Positions 1 through 10,755 of a stretch of 64,000 bases of DNA are shown here, piece by piece (position 1 is the stretch's first letter; each line of letters opens with the position of its first letter). A model generated the notes under the pieces. The model saw only the letters and a list, made by a program, of their open reading frames with translations, made no database searches and was not told where the DNA came from. The position numbers were made by a program, and so were the translations under genes. The DNA is from Bacillus sp. DTU_2020_1000418_1_SI_GHA_SEK_038 (GTDB taxonomy: Bacteria > Bacillota > Bacilli > Bacillales > Cytobacillaceae). The stretch spans positions 4,216,001-4,280,000 of the forward strand of contig NZ_CP135435.1 in assembly GCF_032341175.1 (NCBI RefSeq), in the 5' to 3' direction.

Positions 1-218
1 TCTGTAGAATTAGAAATCGGTATAGCTGTAAAGGCTGTCCCATTATGGGAAACGACCGCTTCTTCACTATAGCGGTTATCAATTTGCGGTTTAAACACGA
101 CCATTTGCTGTTTCGCAAATTGGGCTCTGCGTACCCGACGAATCAGTTCTTCCGATTTTCCAGAGAACATACTCCCGCAAATAACCTCTACCCATCCATG
201 ATGCTTCATGACATACAT
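1..218 (-). CDS. tdk: Thymidine kinase, N-terminal part (cut by window edge)
   Basis: Phosphorylates thymidine to dTMP with ATP in the cytoplasmic pyrimidine salvage pathway. The reverse-strand reading starts [27 protein letters not shown]; the P-loop GSMFSGKS and the following RR(V/A)RRAQFAKQ segment are typical of type II thymidine kinases. Only about the first 72 residues are present because the gene runs off the left edge. The start at 218 is preceded by a strong AAGGAGG-type ribosome site. It lies just downstream of rpmE, as in B. subtilis (rho-rpmE-tdk). Confidence 0.93.
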   Translation of the reverse strand, partial: MYVMKHHGWVEVICGSMFSGKSEELIRRVRRAQFAKQQMVVFKPQIDNRYSEEAVVSHNGTAFTAIPISNST

Positions 219-272
219 AGAAGGCCTCTCCTCCTTAAAAAACAGTGCAAAATATGCTTAAAATTGAAATAA

Positions 273-304
273 AAAACAGGCAAGAAAGAAAACTTGCCTG
301 TTTT
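273..304 (-). terminator. Rho-independent terminator after rpmE
   Basis: A perfect 12-bp inverted repeat (AAAACAGGCAAG / CTTGCCTGTTTT) with an 8-nt loop; read on the minus strand the stem is followed by a T run. It sits directly after the rpmE stop and before tdk. Confidence 0.85.
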
Positions 305-314
305 GGTTGTTGTA

Positions 315-524
315 TTATTGTTGTTGCTTAATGCCGTATTTTTTGTTGAAACGGTCAACACGTCCGCCAGCTTCAGCGAATTTTTGACGTCCTGTATAGA
401 ATGGATGGCATTCTGAACAAGTTTCAACACGGATTTCTTTTTGAACAGAACCCGTTTCAAATTCATTACCACATGCACATTTAACGATTGCTTTATTGTA
501 ATTTGGATGAATTCCTGCTTTCAT
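315..524 (-). CDS. rpmE: Ribosomal protein bL31, zinc-binding type
   Basis: Large-subunit ribosomal protein L31. The sequence begins MKAGIHPNY and contains [11 protein letters not shown] and [12 protein letters not shown], the Cys-rich signature of the zinc-containing (C+) form, about 69 residues as expected. An upstream in-frame ATG at 533 touches the GGAG ribosome site, so the second ATG at 524, with correct spacing, is the likely start and restores the family's N-terminus. It lies between rho and tdk as in B. subtilis. An R1 repeat copy lies about 170 nt upstream in the same orientation. Confidence 0.95.
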   Translation of the reverse strand: MKAGIHPNYNKAIVKCACGNEFETGSVQKEIRVETCSECHPFYTGRQKFAEAGGRVDRFNKKYGIKQQQ

Positions 525-693
525 TCTTTTCATCTCCTTCCGCCCTGAATCATGCTGAGACAGAGTTATATATTACGGGTCATTATTGGATGACCGTATA
601 ATCTAAAACACACTGGAATAATTATAACAAGGTCAACTTCATTTTGCAATATTTGATTTCCTATCAAAAAAGGGAATTTTTTCTTGTTTTAAA

Positions 694-834
694 AATAGGC
701 TTTTTTAATGAATTTTGTTGCCGATCAGACCGCCTTATGCATACCTGCTCTCTACGTTATTCGTCCCGAAGAAAACACGTTCGCATGCATGCATAAGGCT
801 GGTTATCAATAATAATCGCAAATATATCCTAAAA
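694..834 (-). repeat. R1 structured repeat, copy 1 (upstream of rpmE)
   Basis: Member of a five-copy family in this window. Core inverted repeat CTTATGCAT (734-742) / ATGCATAAG (789-797) surrounds a conserved loop that reads on the minus strand GAACGTGTTTTCTTCGGGA then CGAATAACGTAGAGAGCAGG. Flanks AATGAATTTTGTTG and the right-hand ATAATCGC segment recur in the other long copies. The element reads toward rpmE. Confidence 0.85.
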
Positions 835-862
835 ATAAAATTCCAGGAATGCACACGCTCTA

Positions 863-2131
863 CTAGTGAGAACGCTTCGTCTTCATTTCTTCTGCCAGGT
901 TTGCAAAAAAGTCTTCATTTGACTTCGTTTGTCTTAGCTTACGAAGGAACTTCTCGGCAAAGTCTGGTGAATCTGACATGGATTTTCGAATCGCCCATAG
1001 CATGTCAAGCTGATCCTTCTGGATGAGAAGCTCTTCTTTACGCGTTCCGGAGCGGCGGATATCAATCGCTGGGAAGATTCTTCTTTCCGCAAGTGAACGG
1101 TCAAGATGAAGCTCCATATTTCCTGTCCCTTTAAATTCCTCATAGATAACATCGTCCATTCTGGAGCCTGTATCGACAAGGGCGGTTGCTAAAATGGTTA
1201 AGCTGCCGCCTTCTTCAATATTACGCGCTGCACCGAAGAAACGTTTTGGACGGTGGAAGGCTGCCGGGTCAATCCCCCCTGACAGAGTTCTGCCGCTCGG
1301 CGGAATAACAAGGTTATAGGCCCTTGCCAATCTCGTAATACTATCCATCAAGATTACAACATCGCGCTTATGCTCGACTAGGCGCATCGCACGTTCAAGG
1401 ACAAGCTCCGCCACCTTGATATGATTTTCAGGAACCTCATCAAAGGTTGAGCTCACAACATCTCCCGCAACAGAGCGTTCAATATCGGTTACCTCTTCCG
1501 GGCGCTCATCAATTAAGAGGACGATAAGCTCCACTTCAGGATGGTTCGTTGTAATGCTATTGGCAATTTCTTTTAAAAGCATCGTTTTACCTGCTTTAGG
1601 CGGAGCGACAATTAAACCGCGCTGTCCAAATCCAACGGGTGCCAGCACGTCCATAATTCTCGTAGAAAGATGCCTTTGCGTTGTTTCCAGTTTCATGTGA
1701 CTGTCTGGATATAACGGCGTTAAGGCAGGGAAGTGCACGCGCTCCTTCGCGGTTTCCGGGTCGTCCCCATTAACAAGTTCTACTTGAAGCAAGCCAAAAT
1801 AACGTTCATTCTCTTTCGGAGGACGAACCTTACCGGACACTTTATCTCCATTCCTTAAGTCAAAACGGCGGATTTGCGAAGCCGAAATATAAATATCCTC
1901 TGAGCTTGGAGAATAATTGATCGGTCTTAAAAATCCAAAGCCCTCTGATTGGATAATTTCCAGGACACCTTCCATAAAGAAGTATCCTTCCTTCTCTGCT
2001 CTCGCCTTTAAAATCGCAAAAATTAATTCTTTCTTTGTTAATTTGCTGTAATAAGAAACTTTATATTCGCGGGCAAGTTCATAAAGCTCTTTTAACTTCA
2101 TATTTTCTAAACTGGATATATTTAATCCCAT
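863..2131 (-). CDS. rho: Transcription termination factor Rho
   Basis: Hexameric RNA-dependent ATPase/helicase that terminates transcription. 422 residues. An N-terminal helical region is followed by a cold-shock-like RNA-binding domain (about 50-125, [16 protein letters not shown]), then the ATPase domain with Walker A APPKAGKT near 176-183, the Walker B segment [16 protein letters not shown], and the Q/R-loop region [12 protein letters not shown]. The length is normal for Bacillus Rho, without a long insert domain. It lies between glpX and rpmE as in B. subtilis. The ribosome site (GTGTGGTGTC) is weak. Confidence 0.97.
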   Translation of the reverse strand: MGLNISSLENMKLKELYELAREYKVSYYSKLTKKELIFAILKARAEKEGYFFMEGVLEIIQSEGFGFLRPINYSPSSEDIYISASQIRRFDLRNGDKVSGKVRPPKENERYFGLLQVELVNGDDPETAKERVHFPALTPLYPDSHMKLETTQRHLSTRIMDVLAPVGFGQRGLIVAPPKAGKTMLLKEIANSITTNHPEVELIVLLIDERPEEVTDIERSVAGDVVSSTFDEVPENHIKVAELVLERAMRLVEHKRDVVILMDSITRLARAYNLVIPPSGRTLSGGIDPAAFHRPKRFFGAARNIEEGGSLTILATALVDTGSRMDDVIYEEFKGTGNMELHLDRSLAERRIFPAIDIRRSGTRKEELLIQKDQLDMLWAIRKSMSDSPDFAEKFLRKLRQTKSNEDFFANLAEEMKTKRSH

Positions 2132-2541
2132 AATGACACCACACTTTTATTTTTTCAAACTCTTCCCCTAAAAAATTGAAATCAGTCAAACTAAAAAACA
2201 ATAAAATAAAACGGGAAAAATATGATTGGGGTAAAACGAAAACTACTATTATATATAATTAACTTGAGGATAAATCAAAAAAGGAGCCCATTTTAATCCT
2301 ACAACTTTGAAAGGTTATTTTTTGAGGTTAGCTTTATTGGAAAAAAACTTAAAAGCACTCCCCATAGGGGCCTGTATTAACTATATTTTATTTACAAATA
2401 GGAAACAAGTTAATTTTGGCAGGAAATAAGAGGATACGGTCTGACAACTTCATAGCCAGACCTTTTTATTTCTTTATCCTCTTCATTTTTTACTTGGAAA
2501 TGTTACTTCCCAAATGGAATGAACTAGCATTCTGAAGATAT
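2132..2541. other. Gene-free stretch upstream of rho
   Basis: Very AT-rich sequence that must carry the rho promoter. No credible ORF is present. It contains a plus-strand terminator-like hairpin at 2438-2470 and, further right, the R2 hairpin. I could not assign a convincing promoter. Confidence 0.5.
2438..2470 (+). terminator. Orphan plus-strand terminator-like hairpin
   Basis: GGTCTG (2438-2443) pairs with CAGACC (2457-2462) and is followed by TTTTT on the plus strand. Both flanking genes (rho, glpX) are on the minus strand, so this hairpin has no obvious plus-strand gene to end. Confidence 0.45.
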
Positions 2542-2631
2542 TATCGCAGATTAACGGGCTGTAAGACCCCCACTTCAAGTAGCTGAGTAAAACAAAAATT
2601 TCTAAGCGGGGAATCAACAGCCCGTAAAGGC
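2542..2631 (-). repeat. R2 hairpin element, copy A (3' of glpX)
   Basis: ACGGGCTGT near 2553 pairs with ACAGCCCGT near 2616, with an inner CCCC/GGGG pairing. The left end TATCGCAGATTAACGG and right end CCGTAAAGGC recur in inverted form at 23749-23832 (copy B), so this is a dispersed element rather than a unique terminator. Confidence 0.7.
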
Positions 2632-2636
2632 TCACT

Positions 2637-3599
2637 TTATCCAATGACTAGGTTTGGTTTTTTTGTTAGACTATGACGTCCTTCAATGAAACGGACTGTT
2701 CCGGATTTTGCACGCATGACAACCGTATGAGTTGACCCGTAGGTTCCTTTAAATTGTACTCCGCGAAGCAGCTCTCCATCTGTTACACCCGTTGCAGCAA
2801 AGATGGCATCATCGCCTTTTACTAAATCCTCCATAAGAAGAATTTTGTTTACATCAAGGCCCATTTTTTTGCAGCGCTCGATCTCAGCATCGTTTTGAGG
2901 AACAAGCTTTCCTTGAATTTCTCCGCCTAGGCATTTAAGTGCTACAGCGGCTAAAACGCCCTCCGGTGCACCGCCAAGACCGAAAAGAATATCGACTCCG
3001 GTATGATCAAATGCCGTGTTGATGGCACCAGCTACATCGCCGTCATTTATCAATTTAATTCTAGCTCCCGCTTCACGGAGCTGAGCCACGATGTGACTAT
3101 GACGATCACGATTTAGAACAGTTGCTACGACATCTTCAATATCTTTATTTTTCGCTTTTGCAACAGCTTTTAAGTTATCGATGACTGAAGCATTTATATC
3201 AATTTTGCCTACAGCTTCAGGGCCCACCGCGATTTTGTCCATATACATATCAGGGGCGTGAAGCAAGTTGCCATGATCTGCTACAGCTAGAACAGCAAGT
3301 GCATTCCAGCCTCCAGATGCAACAATATTCGTGCCTTCAAGCGGGTCTACCGCCACATCAACGCGCGGTCCGTAGCCAGTACCAAGCTTTTCCCCGATGT
3401 AAAGCATTGGCGCCTCATCCATTTCTCCTTCACCAATGACTACGGTTCCCTTCATAGGTACGGTATCAAACACGTTTCTCATGGCTGTTGTGGCTGCATC
3501 ATCTGCTTCGTCCTTTTTCCCGCGTCCCATCCAGCGGGCTGATGCTAAGGCTGCCCCTTCTGTCACACGGACAAGCTCCATTGTTAAACTGCGTTCCAT
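2637..3599 (-). CDS. glpX: Class II fructose-1,6-bisphosphatase
   Basis: Hydrolyses fructose-1,6-bisphosphate to fructose-6-phosphate in gluconeogenesis. 320 residues, starting [15 protein letters not shown]. Hallmarks are [11 protein letters not shown], the metal/substrate motif DPLEGTNI and [12 protein letters not shown]. An upstream extension to 3638 is open, but the GAGGGGGAA ribosome site precedes the ATG at 3599, which also gives the family N-terminus. It sits between murA and rho, the position of B. subtilis ywjI/glpX. An R3 hairpin lies just 5' and an R2 hairpin just 3'. Confidence 0.95.
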   Translation of the reverse strand: MERSLTMELVRVTEGAALASARWMGRGKKDEADDAATTAMRNVFDTVPMKGTVVIGEGEMDEAPMLYIGEKLGTGYGPRVDVAVDPLEGTNIVASGGWNALAVLAVADHGNLLHAPDMYMDKIAVGPEAVGKIDINASVIDNLKAVAKAKNKDIEDVVATVLNRDRHSHIVAQLREAGARIKLINDGDVAGAINTAFDHTGVDILFGLGGAPEGVLAAVALKCLGGEIQGKLVPQNDAEIERCKKMGLDVNKILLMEDLVKGDDAIFAATGVTDGELLRGVQFKGTYGSTHTVVMRAKSGTVRFIEGRHSLTKKPNLVIG

Positions 3600-3649
3600 C
3601 CTTATTTCCCCCTCAAATCTCTGCTGTTCATCATGCATACATCCAAAAA

Positions 3650-3734
3650 CCTATGGGGCAAGCCCCTTCCGCTTTTCTATGTTCAAAAAGTGGTCCAAAG
3701 TACGGATCAAAAATTCGCCCGCATACCCCATAGG
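3650..3734. repeat. R3 hairpin repeat, copy A
   Basis: CCTATGGGG (3650-3658) and CCCCATAGG (3726-3734) form an inverted repeat. The interior (GTGGTCCAAAGTACGGATC then GCCCGCAT) is clearly related to 14288-14360 (copy B). Confidence 0.7.
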
Positions 3735-3762
3735 CAAATTTATCAAATTACTTAGTTTTTAC

Positions 3763-5049
3763 CTATGCATTTTTCATTTGTTCCTGTTCTTCTTTAGTTA
3801 AATTTTCTCGCCAGATGGTTGCTCCGAGGCCATTTAATTTTTCAACTAGGTGGCTGTAGCCGCGGTCAATATGCTCAACTCCGGTTACTTCCGTTATTCC
3901 GTCCGCCATTAGCCCAGCAATCACAAGTGCGGCACCGGCTCGTAAATCACTGGCCTTCACTTTGGCACCTTGAAGCTTGACAGGACCATGAATAATTGCC
4001 GAACGGCCTTCTACCTTAATATTCGCATTCATTCTTCTTAATTCATCAATATGTTTAAAACGGGCACTATAAATGGTGTCCGTCACCATACTCGTCCCAT
4101 CTGCACTCGTTAATAAAGTGGTAAAAGGCTGCTGGAGATCTGTTGGGAAACCTGGATAGACAAGTGTCTTAATATCAACGGCTTTTCTTTTTCCAACCGG
4201 ATGAATATAGACATGGTCATCCCCAGTTTCAATCACAGCACCCATTTCTCTTAATTTCGCAATCAATGACTCGAGATGCTGAGGGATCACATTATCAATG
4301 GTCATTCCTTCACCAACAGCTGCACCAAGTAACATATACGTACCGGCTTCAATCCGATCCGGGATAATGGTGTGCTGGCAGCCATGCAGCTGGTCTACTC
4401 CATCAATCCGAATGACATCTGTTCCGGCACCTTTAATTTTTGCTCCCATATTTGTCAGCAAAGTCGCTACATCAATAATCTCCGGCTCTTTTGCGGCATT
4501 TTCAATGATCGTTCTTCCTTTAGCTCTAACAGCTGCAAGCATTATGTTGATAGTCGCCCCAACACTGACAACATCCAGATAAATTCGAGCCCCTCGCAGT
4601 TCATCCGCACGCAGGTAAATGGCTCCCTGCTCATTCGTTACGGTTGCGCCAAGAGCCTCGAAGCCTTTAATATGCTGGTCAATCGGTCTCGGTCCAAGAT
4701 GGCATCCGCCTGGCAGACCAATCACCGCTTTTTTGAATCGGCCTAGCATGGCCCCCATTAAATAATAAGAGGCACGCAGTTTCTTTACTTTTCCATTCGG
4801 CAAAGGCATGGAAATCATCGATGAAGGGTCAACTTTCATATCTCCTTCAGCAAAGCTGACGGTCCCTCCAAGTTCTTCAAGCAGTCCTTTTAAAATTTGC
4901 ACATCCGAAATATCTGGCAGCCCTTCAATTGTGACAGGCGAATCAGCTAGAATCGTAGCCGGAATCAATGCCACTGCACTATTTTTTGCTCCGCTAATTC
5001 GAACAGTTCCTTTTAAAGGGTAACCGCCTGCAATCATAAGCTTTTCCAT
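3763..5049 (-). CDS. murA: UDP-N-acetylglucosamine 1-carboxyvinyltransferase (MurA2/MurZ type)
   Basis: First committed step of peptidoglycan synthesis: transfers enolpyruvate from PEP to UDP-GlcNAc. 428 residues; starts [24 protein letters not shown]. The catalytic cysteine lies in [15 protein letters not shown], the version typical of the second Gram-positive paralogue (MurAB/MurZ). The start at 5049 has a GAAGGGAGC ribosome site; a longer open frame to 5118 lacks one. Gene order tal-murA-glpX-rho matches B. subtilis murAB. No sign of damage. Confidence 0.93.
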   Translation of the reverse strand: MEKLMIAGGYPLKGTVRISGAKNSAVALIPATILADSPVTIEGLPDISDVQILKGLLEELGGTVSFAEGDMKVDPSSMISMPLPNGKVKKLRASYYLMGAMLGRFKKAVIGLPGGCHLGPRPIDQHIKGFEALGATVTNEQGAIYLRADELRGARIYLDVVSVGATINIMLAAVRAKGRTIIENAAKEPEIIDVATLLTNMGAKIKGAGTDVIRIDGVDQLHGCQHTIIPDRIEAGTYMLLGAAVGEGMTIDNVIPQHLESLIAKLREMGAVIETGDDHVYIHPVGKRKAVDIKTLVYPGFPTDLQQPFTTLLTSADGTSMVTDTIYSARFKHIDELRRMNANIKVEGRSAIIHGPVKLQGAKVKASDLRAGAALVIAGLMADGITEVTGVEHIDRGYSHLVEKLNGLGATIWRENLTKEEQEQMKNA

Positions 5050-5371
5050 TTTTAGCTCCCTTCTACGCCGTAAAGTATATGAAAAACGCTGCGTGGGTAA
5101 TGAAATGTTTGCATCCATCTTGAACTATGTAGGAATTATTTAGCTTGTCCTTTGCTTCACTAATAGAACTGACAACAGGTCGCTTCCTGTTTATTCCGAC
5201 ATGATCCTTATCTTCTAGTTTACACGAAAATGCCATTCCCATGTGTGGTTATGAAAATAAAGTTCCGATTCGTTCAATGTCTGCTATTGCTTGCTACTAA
5301 CACTTTACCCCAAATTAGCCATTGGTAAAACCCAAACTTATACAAAAAATGGATGCTTTTCCATTTAACTT
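5050..5371. other. Gene-free stretch between murA and tal
   Basis: About 320 nt upstream of murA on the minus strand; presumably carries the murA promoter. I see no repeat family member and no convincing hairpin with a T run here. Confidence 0.4.
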
Positions 5372-6013
5372 TTAGCGAGCATTCCAGTCAGCAAGAAATG
5401 CTTCAATTCCTTTATCCGTTAGCGGATGTTTAAATAATTGCATAATCACTTTATAAGGGATCGTTGAAATATGAGCACCTCTTAAAGCGGCATCTGTTAC
5501 GTGCTGAGGGTGACGAATGGATGCTGCAATAATTTCCGTTTTAATGTCATGGATAGCAAATATTTCAGCAATCGTAGAAATTAAATCCAGCCCGTTATGG
5601 CCAATATCGTCTAATCGGCCAAGGAAAGGAGAAACATACGTTGCCCCTGCTCTTGCTGCCAGCAATGCTTGGTTAGCACTGAAAATTAACGTCACATTTG
5701 TTTTGATTCCTTCTTTTGAAAAAGTATGAACGGCCTTTAATCCGTCAGGTGTCATTGGGACTTTAACCGTAATATTAGGCGCAATGGCCGCTAATTCGCG
5801 TCCTTCTTTAATCATGCCTTCTGCGTCTAAAGCGATAACCTCTGCACTTACTGAACCTGGAACAAGCTCTGTAATTTCTTTAAGTCGATCATGGAAAGAA
5901 ACATTCTTCTCCTTCGCCACCAAAGAAGGGTTAGTAGTAACCCCATCTAAAATACCTAAAGCATGTGCTTCTTTAATCTCATCCATATTCGCTGTATCGA
6001 TAAAAAATTTCAT
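5372..6013 (-). CDS. tal: Transaldolase-like protein (fructose-6-phosphate aldolase family)
   Basis: Class I aldolase-fold enzyme of the small transaldolase/FSA family, 213 residues, acting on C6/C7 sugar phosphates in the cytoplasm. Starts [16 protein letters not shown]; contains [13 protein letters not shown] and the Schiff-base lysine in [15 protein letters not shown]. It has a good GAGGAGG ribosome site. It lies between fba and murA, where B. subtilis has ywjH/tal. Whether it acts as a true transaldolase or as an F6P aldolase cannot be decided from sequence alone. Confidence 0.92.
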   Translation of the reverse strand: MKFFIDTANMDEIKEAHALGILDGVTTNPSLVAKEKNVSFHDRLKEITELVPGSVSAEVIALDAEGMIKEGRELAAIAPNITVKVPMTPDGLKAVHTFSKEGIKTNVTLIFSANQALLAARAGATYVSPFLGRLDDIGHNGLDLISTIAEIFAIHDIKTEIIAASIRHPQHVTDAALRGAHISTIPYKVIMQLFKHPLTDKGIEAFLADWNAR

Positions 6014-6106
6014 AATAAAATCCTCCTCAAAAAAAATAAATTGTACTTTTATGGAAGCAGGCTTAAACCTTCCTGCCCGAAAATTTCCTGTTAGCCAAGA
6101 AATGAA

Positions 6107-6140
6107 TCAAAACCGCCTCTATCTTAAAGGCGGTTTCCTA
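6107..6140 (-). terminator. Probable terminator after fba
   Basis: AAACCGCCT (6110-6118) / AGGCGGTTT (6128-6136) inverted repeat directly 3' of fba. On the minus strand the tail is TTTTGATTC, a short T run. Confidence 0.6.
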
Positions 6141-6157
6141 AAAAAATCTCACTGCTA

Positions 6158-7015
6158 TTAAGCCTTTCCAGAAGAACCAAACTCACGCATTTTTCCAATA
6201 ACGGTTTCCTTAATGGCCTCTCTAGCAGGCCCTAAGTATTTGCGCGGATCATACATTTCTGGGTTGGCTGCTAACACCTCACGAACTCGCTTGGCAGAAG
6301 CAATCTGATTCTCTGTATTCACATTAATTTTTGCTGTTCCTAACGAAACCGCTCTTTGAATATCCTTCGTTGGAATTCCCGTGCCGCCGTGCAGAACAAG
6401 CGGTACGCCTGTCAGTTGGCCGATTTCTTCCATCTCAGCAAAACCAAGATTTGGCTCACCTTTGTAAGGACCATGAACGGATCCTAATGCAGGAGCTAGA
6501 CAGTCAATTTTCGTTCTTTTTACAAGCTCTTCACATTCTTTTGCATCCGCGTAAATCACGCCATCCGCAATAACATCATCCTCTTGTCCGCCGACCGTTC
6601 CTAATTCAGCTTCAACTGAAACACCGCGGGCATGTGCATATTCCACAACCTTTGAAGTAGTGGCTACATTTTCTTCAAAAGGATCATGAGAAGCATCAAT
6701 CATGACTGAAGTAAAGCCAGCATCGATCGCCTCTTTACATTTATCAAAGCTTGAACCATGGTCTAAATGAATGGCTACAGGTACTGAAATTTTATAATCT
6801 TCAAGTAAGCCTTCCACCATTTTTACAACGGTTTTGAATCCGCCCATATATCGTGCGGCCCCTTCGGACACACCAAGAATAACAGGGGATTTTTCTTCCT
6901 CTGCTGCTTGAAGAATCGCTTGAGTAAACTCAAGATTATTTAAGTTAAATTGACCTACTGCATAACCCTCCGCTTTTCCCTTGTTCAGCATGTCAGTCAT
7001 TGATACTAAAGGCAT
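6158..7015 (-). CDS. fba: Class II fructose-1,6-bisphosphate aldolase
   Basis: Zinc-dependent glycolytic/gluconeogenic aldolase, 285 residues. Starts [24 protein letters not shown]. Metal-ligand motifs are HLDHGSS and, toward the C-terminus, [20 protein letters not shown] is the family signature. An AAGGAGG ribosome site fixes the start at 7015 rather than the upstream open codons. Neighbours spo0F and tal reproduce the B. subtilis order. Confidence 0.96.
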   Translation of the reverse strand: MPLVSMTDMLNKGKAEGYAVGQFNLNNLEFTQAILQAAEEEKSPVILGVSEGAARYMGGFKTVVKMVEGLLEDYKISVPVAIHLDHGSSFDKCKEAIDAGFTSVMIDASHDPFEENVATTSKVVEYAHARGVSVEAELGTVGGQEDDVIADGVIYADAKECEELVKRTKIDCLAPALGSVHGPYKGEPNLGFAEMEEIGQLTGVPLVLHGGTGIPTKDIQRAVSLGTAKINVNTENQIASAKRVREVLAANPEMYDPRKYLGPAREAIKETVIGKMREFGSSGKA

Positions 7016-7201
7016 ATTTCTTCCTCCTTCATCATCATCGCTTCTAATTTTCACAGGATAAGTCTTCCCTTGTTACTTGTGTTTATGTATTCTCCTGTTT
7101 AAACGGAACCGATCCAATAGAATTCATTTGTATCATACCAAAACGGAAAAAGAAATGCCATTACTCCGAAAGAATTTTCATGAGAAAAACGGGGCGTGAC
7201 A

Positions 7202-7272
7202 AGAAAAGCCTGTGAGGCGATAGCGTGCAGAAATTTTACAGGTGAATTCTGCCGTTGATCGCCCACAGGCTA
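7202..7272 (-). terminator. Long hairpin terminator after spo0F
   Basis: AGCCTGTG/GGCGAT sequences around 7208-7222 pair with GATCGCC/ACAGGCT at 7257-7271. On the minus strand the stem ends CACAGGCTTTTCTTG, consistent with intrinsic termination of spo0F. Confidence 0.65.
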
Positions 7273-7281
7273 GTTGTTAAA

Positions 7282-7656
7282 TTAAAACGAATTAGCTATT
7301 GGCACATGCTTTTTAACGGCTGCCCTAATATCATCAATATCAAAAGGCTTTGCGAAGTGCGTTAATGCCCCTAAATCGCGTGCTTCCTGAATCATATCCA
7401 GCTCACCATAGGCTGTCATAATGATGACACGAATTTCTTTGTCAATAACCCTCATTCTCTTTAAAATTTCGATTCCATCCATTCCAGGGATTTTCATATC
7501 GAGAAGTACTAGATCAGGCGAATGCTTGGAGACAATGTCAAGTGCCTGAATCCCATTTGCAGCTTGGTATGTATCATAGCCTTCCTTCTGTAAAACTTCA
7601 TTTAGCAAAATGCGAATACCGAATTGATCATCAACGATTAATATTTTCCCCTTCAA
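7282..7656 (-). CDS. spo0F: Sporulation phosphorelay response regulator Spo0F
   Basis: Single-domain receiver that passes phosphate from sporulation kinases to Spo0B and on to Spo0A. 124 residues with the TTG start at 7656, which has a GAAGAGGTGGG ribosome site; this equals the B. subtilis length. Acidic pocket VDD at 8-10, phospho-acceptor Asp near 53 in [12 protein letters not shown], the Thr of IIMTAYGE and the Lys of HFAKPFD are all present. There is no output domain. A sigma-H type promoter lies upstream at 7738-7767. Its presence implies an endospore former. Confidence 0.96.
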   Translation of the reverse strand: MKGKILIVDDQFGIRILLNEVLQKEGYDTYQAANGIQALDIVSKHSPDLVLLDMKIPGMDGIEILKRMRVIDKEIRVIIMTAYGELDMIQEARDLGALTHFAKPFDIDDIRAAVKKHVPIANSF

Positions 7657-7737
7657 TCTACCCACCTCTTCCCTTCGTCTCAAAAACTCTGTCATTTGTT
7701 GTTATTGTATCTACCCAATTAGAATTCCCCTTCCCTT

Positions 7738-7767
7738 TAATTCTATCAGCTTACTCAAAATTCCTGC
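7738..7767 (-). promoter_or_regulatory. Sigma-H type promoter of spo0F
   Basis: On the minus strand GCAGGAATT (7759-7767) fits the sigma-H -35 consensus RnAGGAwww and ATAGAATTA (7738-7746) fits the -10 consensus RnnGAATww, with a 12-nt spacer. B. subtilis spo0F is known to have a sigma-H promoter; the match here is seen directly, its use is inferred. Confidence 0.7.
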
Positions 7768-7902
7768 CTCTTCTAAAATTTTGCCTGCTGCATTTTTTTT
7801 ATACTATGGAAGGCCATTGTTACTGTGATCCCATTTTACCTTTTGGTTTGCATTTCATATAATTGATCTATCGAATCTTTGAATACAGATAGGAGAGACA
7901 TG

Positions 7903-8427
7903 ATGTTAAAAATGTTTTCTACACAGCTTTCCGGGCTGTTTAAAAGAATCCAGGAAAAAGAAGAATTTGCGATGGAAGACGGTGCCAGACTACTAGCCCA
8001 GGCGGCTGTCGGAAATGGTAATATTTATATCTTTGGGGCCAATGAGATGAATGCCGTTGCTTATGAAGCAACCGAGGGACAAGAGCCATTAAAAAATGCA
8101 GCTCTCTGGCCATTGGATCGTCCGTTGGATGATCTTTCAGAGACAGACAGATTTCTAATCGTCACCCGAAATTCTACAGATGATGAAGCTGTGAAAATGG
8201 GTGAAATTCTTGTTGAAAAGCAGATTCCATTTGTAGGAATTTCGACAATTCTAGAAGGTCACGGCCTCGATGATTTGGCTGATGTACATATTGATTTAAA
8301 GCTTACCAAAGGGCTGCTGCCAGATGAAACTGGCAATCGATTTGGCTATCCTTCCTCGATGGCTGCGCTTTTTGTATACTATGGGATCAAATTTACATTG
8401 GATGAAATTTTGGAGGAGTATGAATAA
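7903..8427 (+). CDS. ywjG: DUF2529 family protein YwjG
   Basis: Conserved Bacillales protein of unknown function, about 174 residues, transcribed divergently from spo0F as in B. subtilis. The sequence resembles a sugar-isomerase (SIS)-like fold: glycine-rich NGNIYIFGANEMNAV, then FLIVTRNSTDDEAVKMG and VGISTILEGHG. AGGAGAG at 7891 best suits the ATG at 7903; the ATG at 7900 and a TTG at 7879 are alternatives. It has no signal peptide or membrane segment. I assign no reaction. Confidence 0.85.
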   Translation: MLKMFSTQLSGLFKRIQEKEEFAMEDGARLLAQAAVGNGNIYIFGANEMNAVAYEATEGQEPLKNAALWPLDRPLDDLSETDRFLIVTRNSTDDEAVKMGEILVEKQIPFVGISTILEGHGLDDLADVHIDLKLTKGLLPDETGNRFGYPSSMAALFVYYGIKFTLDEILEEYE

Positions 8428-8522
8428 AGGGTTTTAAGAATTAATCTTAAAAAAACGTGCCTTCGCCGTTTACTGACCTCTTTATTCATTCATGGCTGCT
8501 GTTGTCACTAACTTTTAGGATT

Positions 8523-8768
8523 GATGGTAGCCATGAACTATTCATAGTTAGTGTTTTTATACCAACTCCTGTAAAACACGTTCCATGAACCTTTCATAGT
8601 CACCATTTTTACACCTACTCCTGCAAAACACGTTCCATGAACCTTTCATAGTGATCGTTTTTACACATGCCCCTGCAAAACGCGTTCCATGAACCCTCTA
8701 TAGTTACCGTTTTCACACCTACACCTGCAAAACACGTTCCATGAACTCTCCATAGTTGCCGTTTTTCA
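8523..8768. repeat. R4 tandem array, locus 1 (52-bp period)
   Basis: CCATGAAC begins at 8531, 8583, 8635, 8687 and 8739, exactly 52 bp apart each time. The unit includes TTCATAGT, a GTTTTTACACC segment and CCTGCAAAACACGTT. The same 52-bp period recurs at 19838, 51895 and 60275. A short ORF on the minus strand is only repeat read-through. Confidence 0.9.
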
Positions 8769-8779
8769 AAATCACAAAA

Positions 8780-8845
8780 AAGGAAGACCCCACAAAGCAC
8801 CAGCCCCCACCGTCGGGGACTGATACTCAGCAGTCTTCCTTTCCT
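8780..8845 (-). terminator. Terminator after pyrG
   Basis: GGAAGAC near 8783 pairs with GTCTTCC near 8832, enclosing an inner CCCCCAC/GTCGGGG-type hairpin. On the minus strand the outer stem is followed by TTTTTT. It directly follows the pyrG stop. Confidence 0.7.
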
Positions 8846-8846
8846 C

Positions 8847-10460
<1,614 letters not shown>

Positions 10461-10529
10461 TCATTACAGTTTGTGCATATTCTTCTTTAATTAATGAATA
10501 AAAATAATGAATTTTACTTAATGCCTGCC

Positions 10530-10580
10530 AAAAAAAATAAATAGCGCTCCACTTACTTTCAACAAGTAAGGGAGCGCTAT
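10530..10580 (-). promoter_or_regulatory. pyrG leader attenuator hairpin
   Basis: A strong hairpin: TAGCGCTCC (10542-10550) / GGAGCGCTA (10571-10579) plus CTTACTT / AAGTAAG, followed on the minus strand by TTATTTTTTT. It lies between the pyrG transcription start and the gene, so it ends leader transcripts when CTP is plentiful. Its 5' arm, read on the minus strand, is pyrimidine-rich (GCTCCCTTAC) and could pair with a poly-G 5' end. Confidence 0.85.
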
Positions 10581-10614
10581 ACGCGTCTAATGATTCGTTC
10601 CTTTTTAAGGAGCC

Positions 10615-10651
10615 CAAAAAGTATTCTACAAGCCTATAAATAAAAAGTCAA
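10615..10651 (-). promoter_or_regulatory. pyrG promoter with GGGC start
   Basis: On the minus strand: TTGACT (10646-10651), 17-nt spacer, TAGAAT (10623-10628), then 7 nt to GGGCTCC with the first G at 10615. The GGGC initial transcript is what permits G slippage when CTP is low in the B. subtilis system. Confidence 0.85.
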
Positions 10652-10755
10652 GATAGCACGATTAATTTCGGCTTGGTAAAATTGCGTCAGATTTTTTCGA
10701 GCGAAGCTAAATAATTTCCCACCAAAAATCTGAGGCATCCGATAGGAATATAAAA

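Noticed and set aside
715..1026. Plus-strand ORF over the R1 copy and rho 3' end
   Set aside because: Shadow of rho and repeat sequence; no ribosome site and no recognisable protein.
8615..8800. Minus-strand ORF with repeated GSWNAFCRG-like segments
   Set aside because: It is read-through of the R4 52-bp array; no ribosome site, and the unit length is not a multiple of three.
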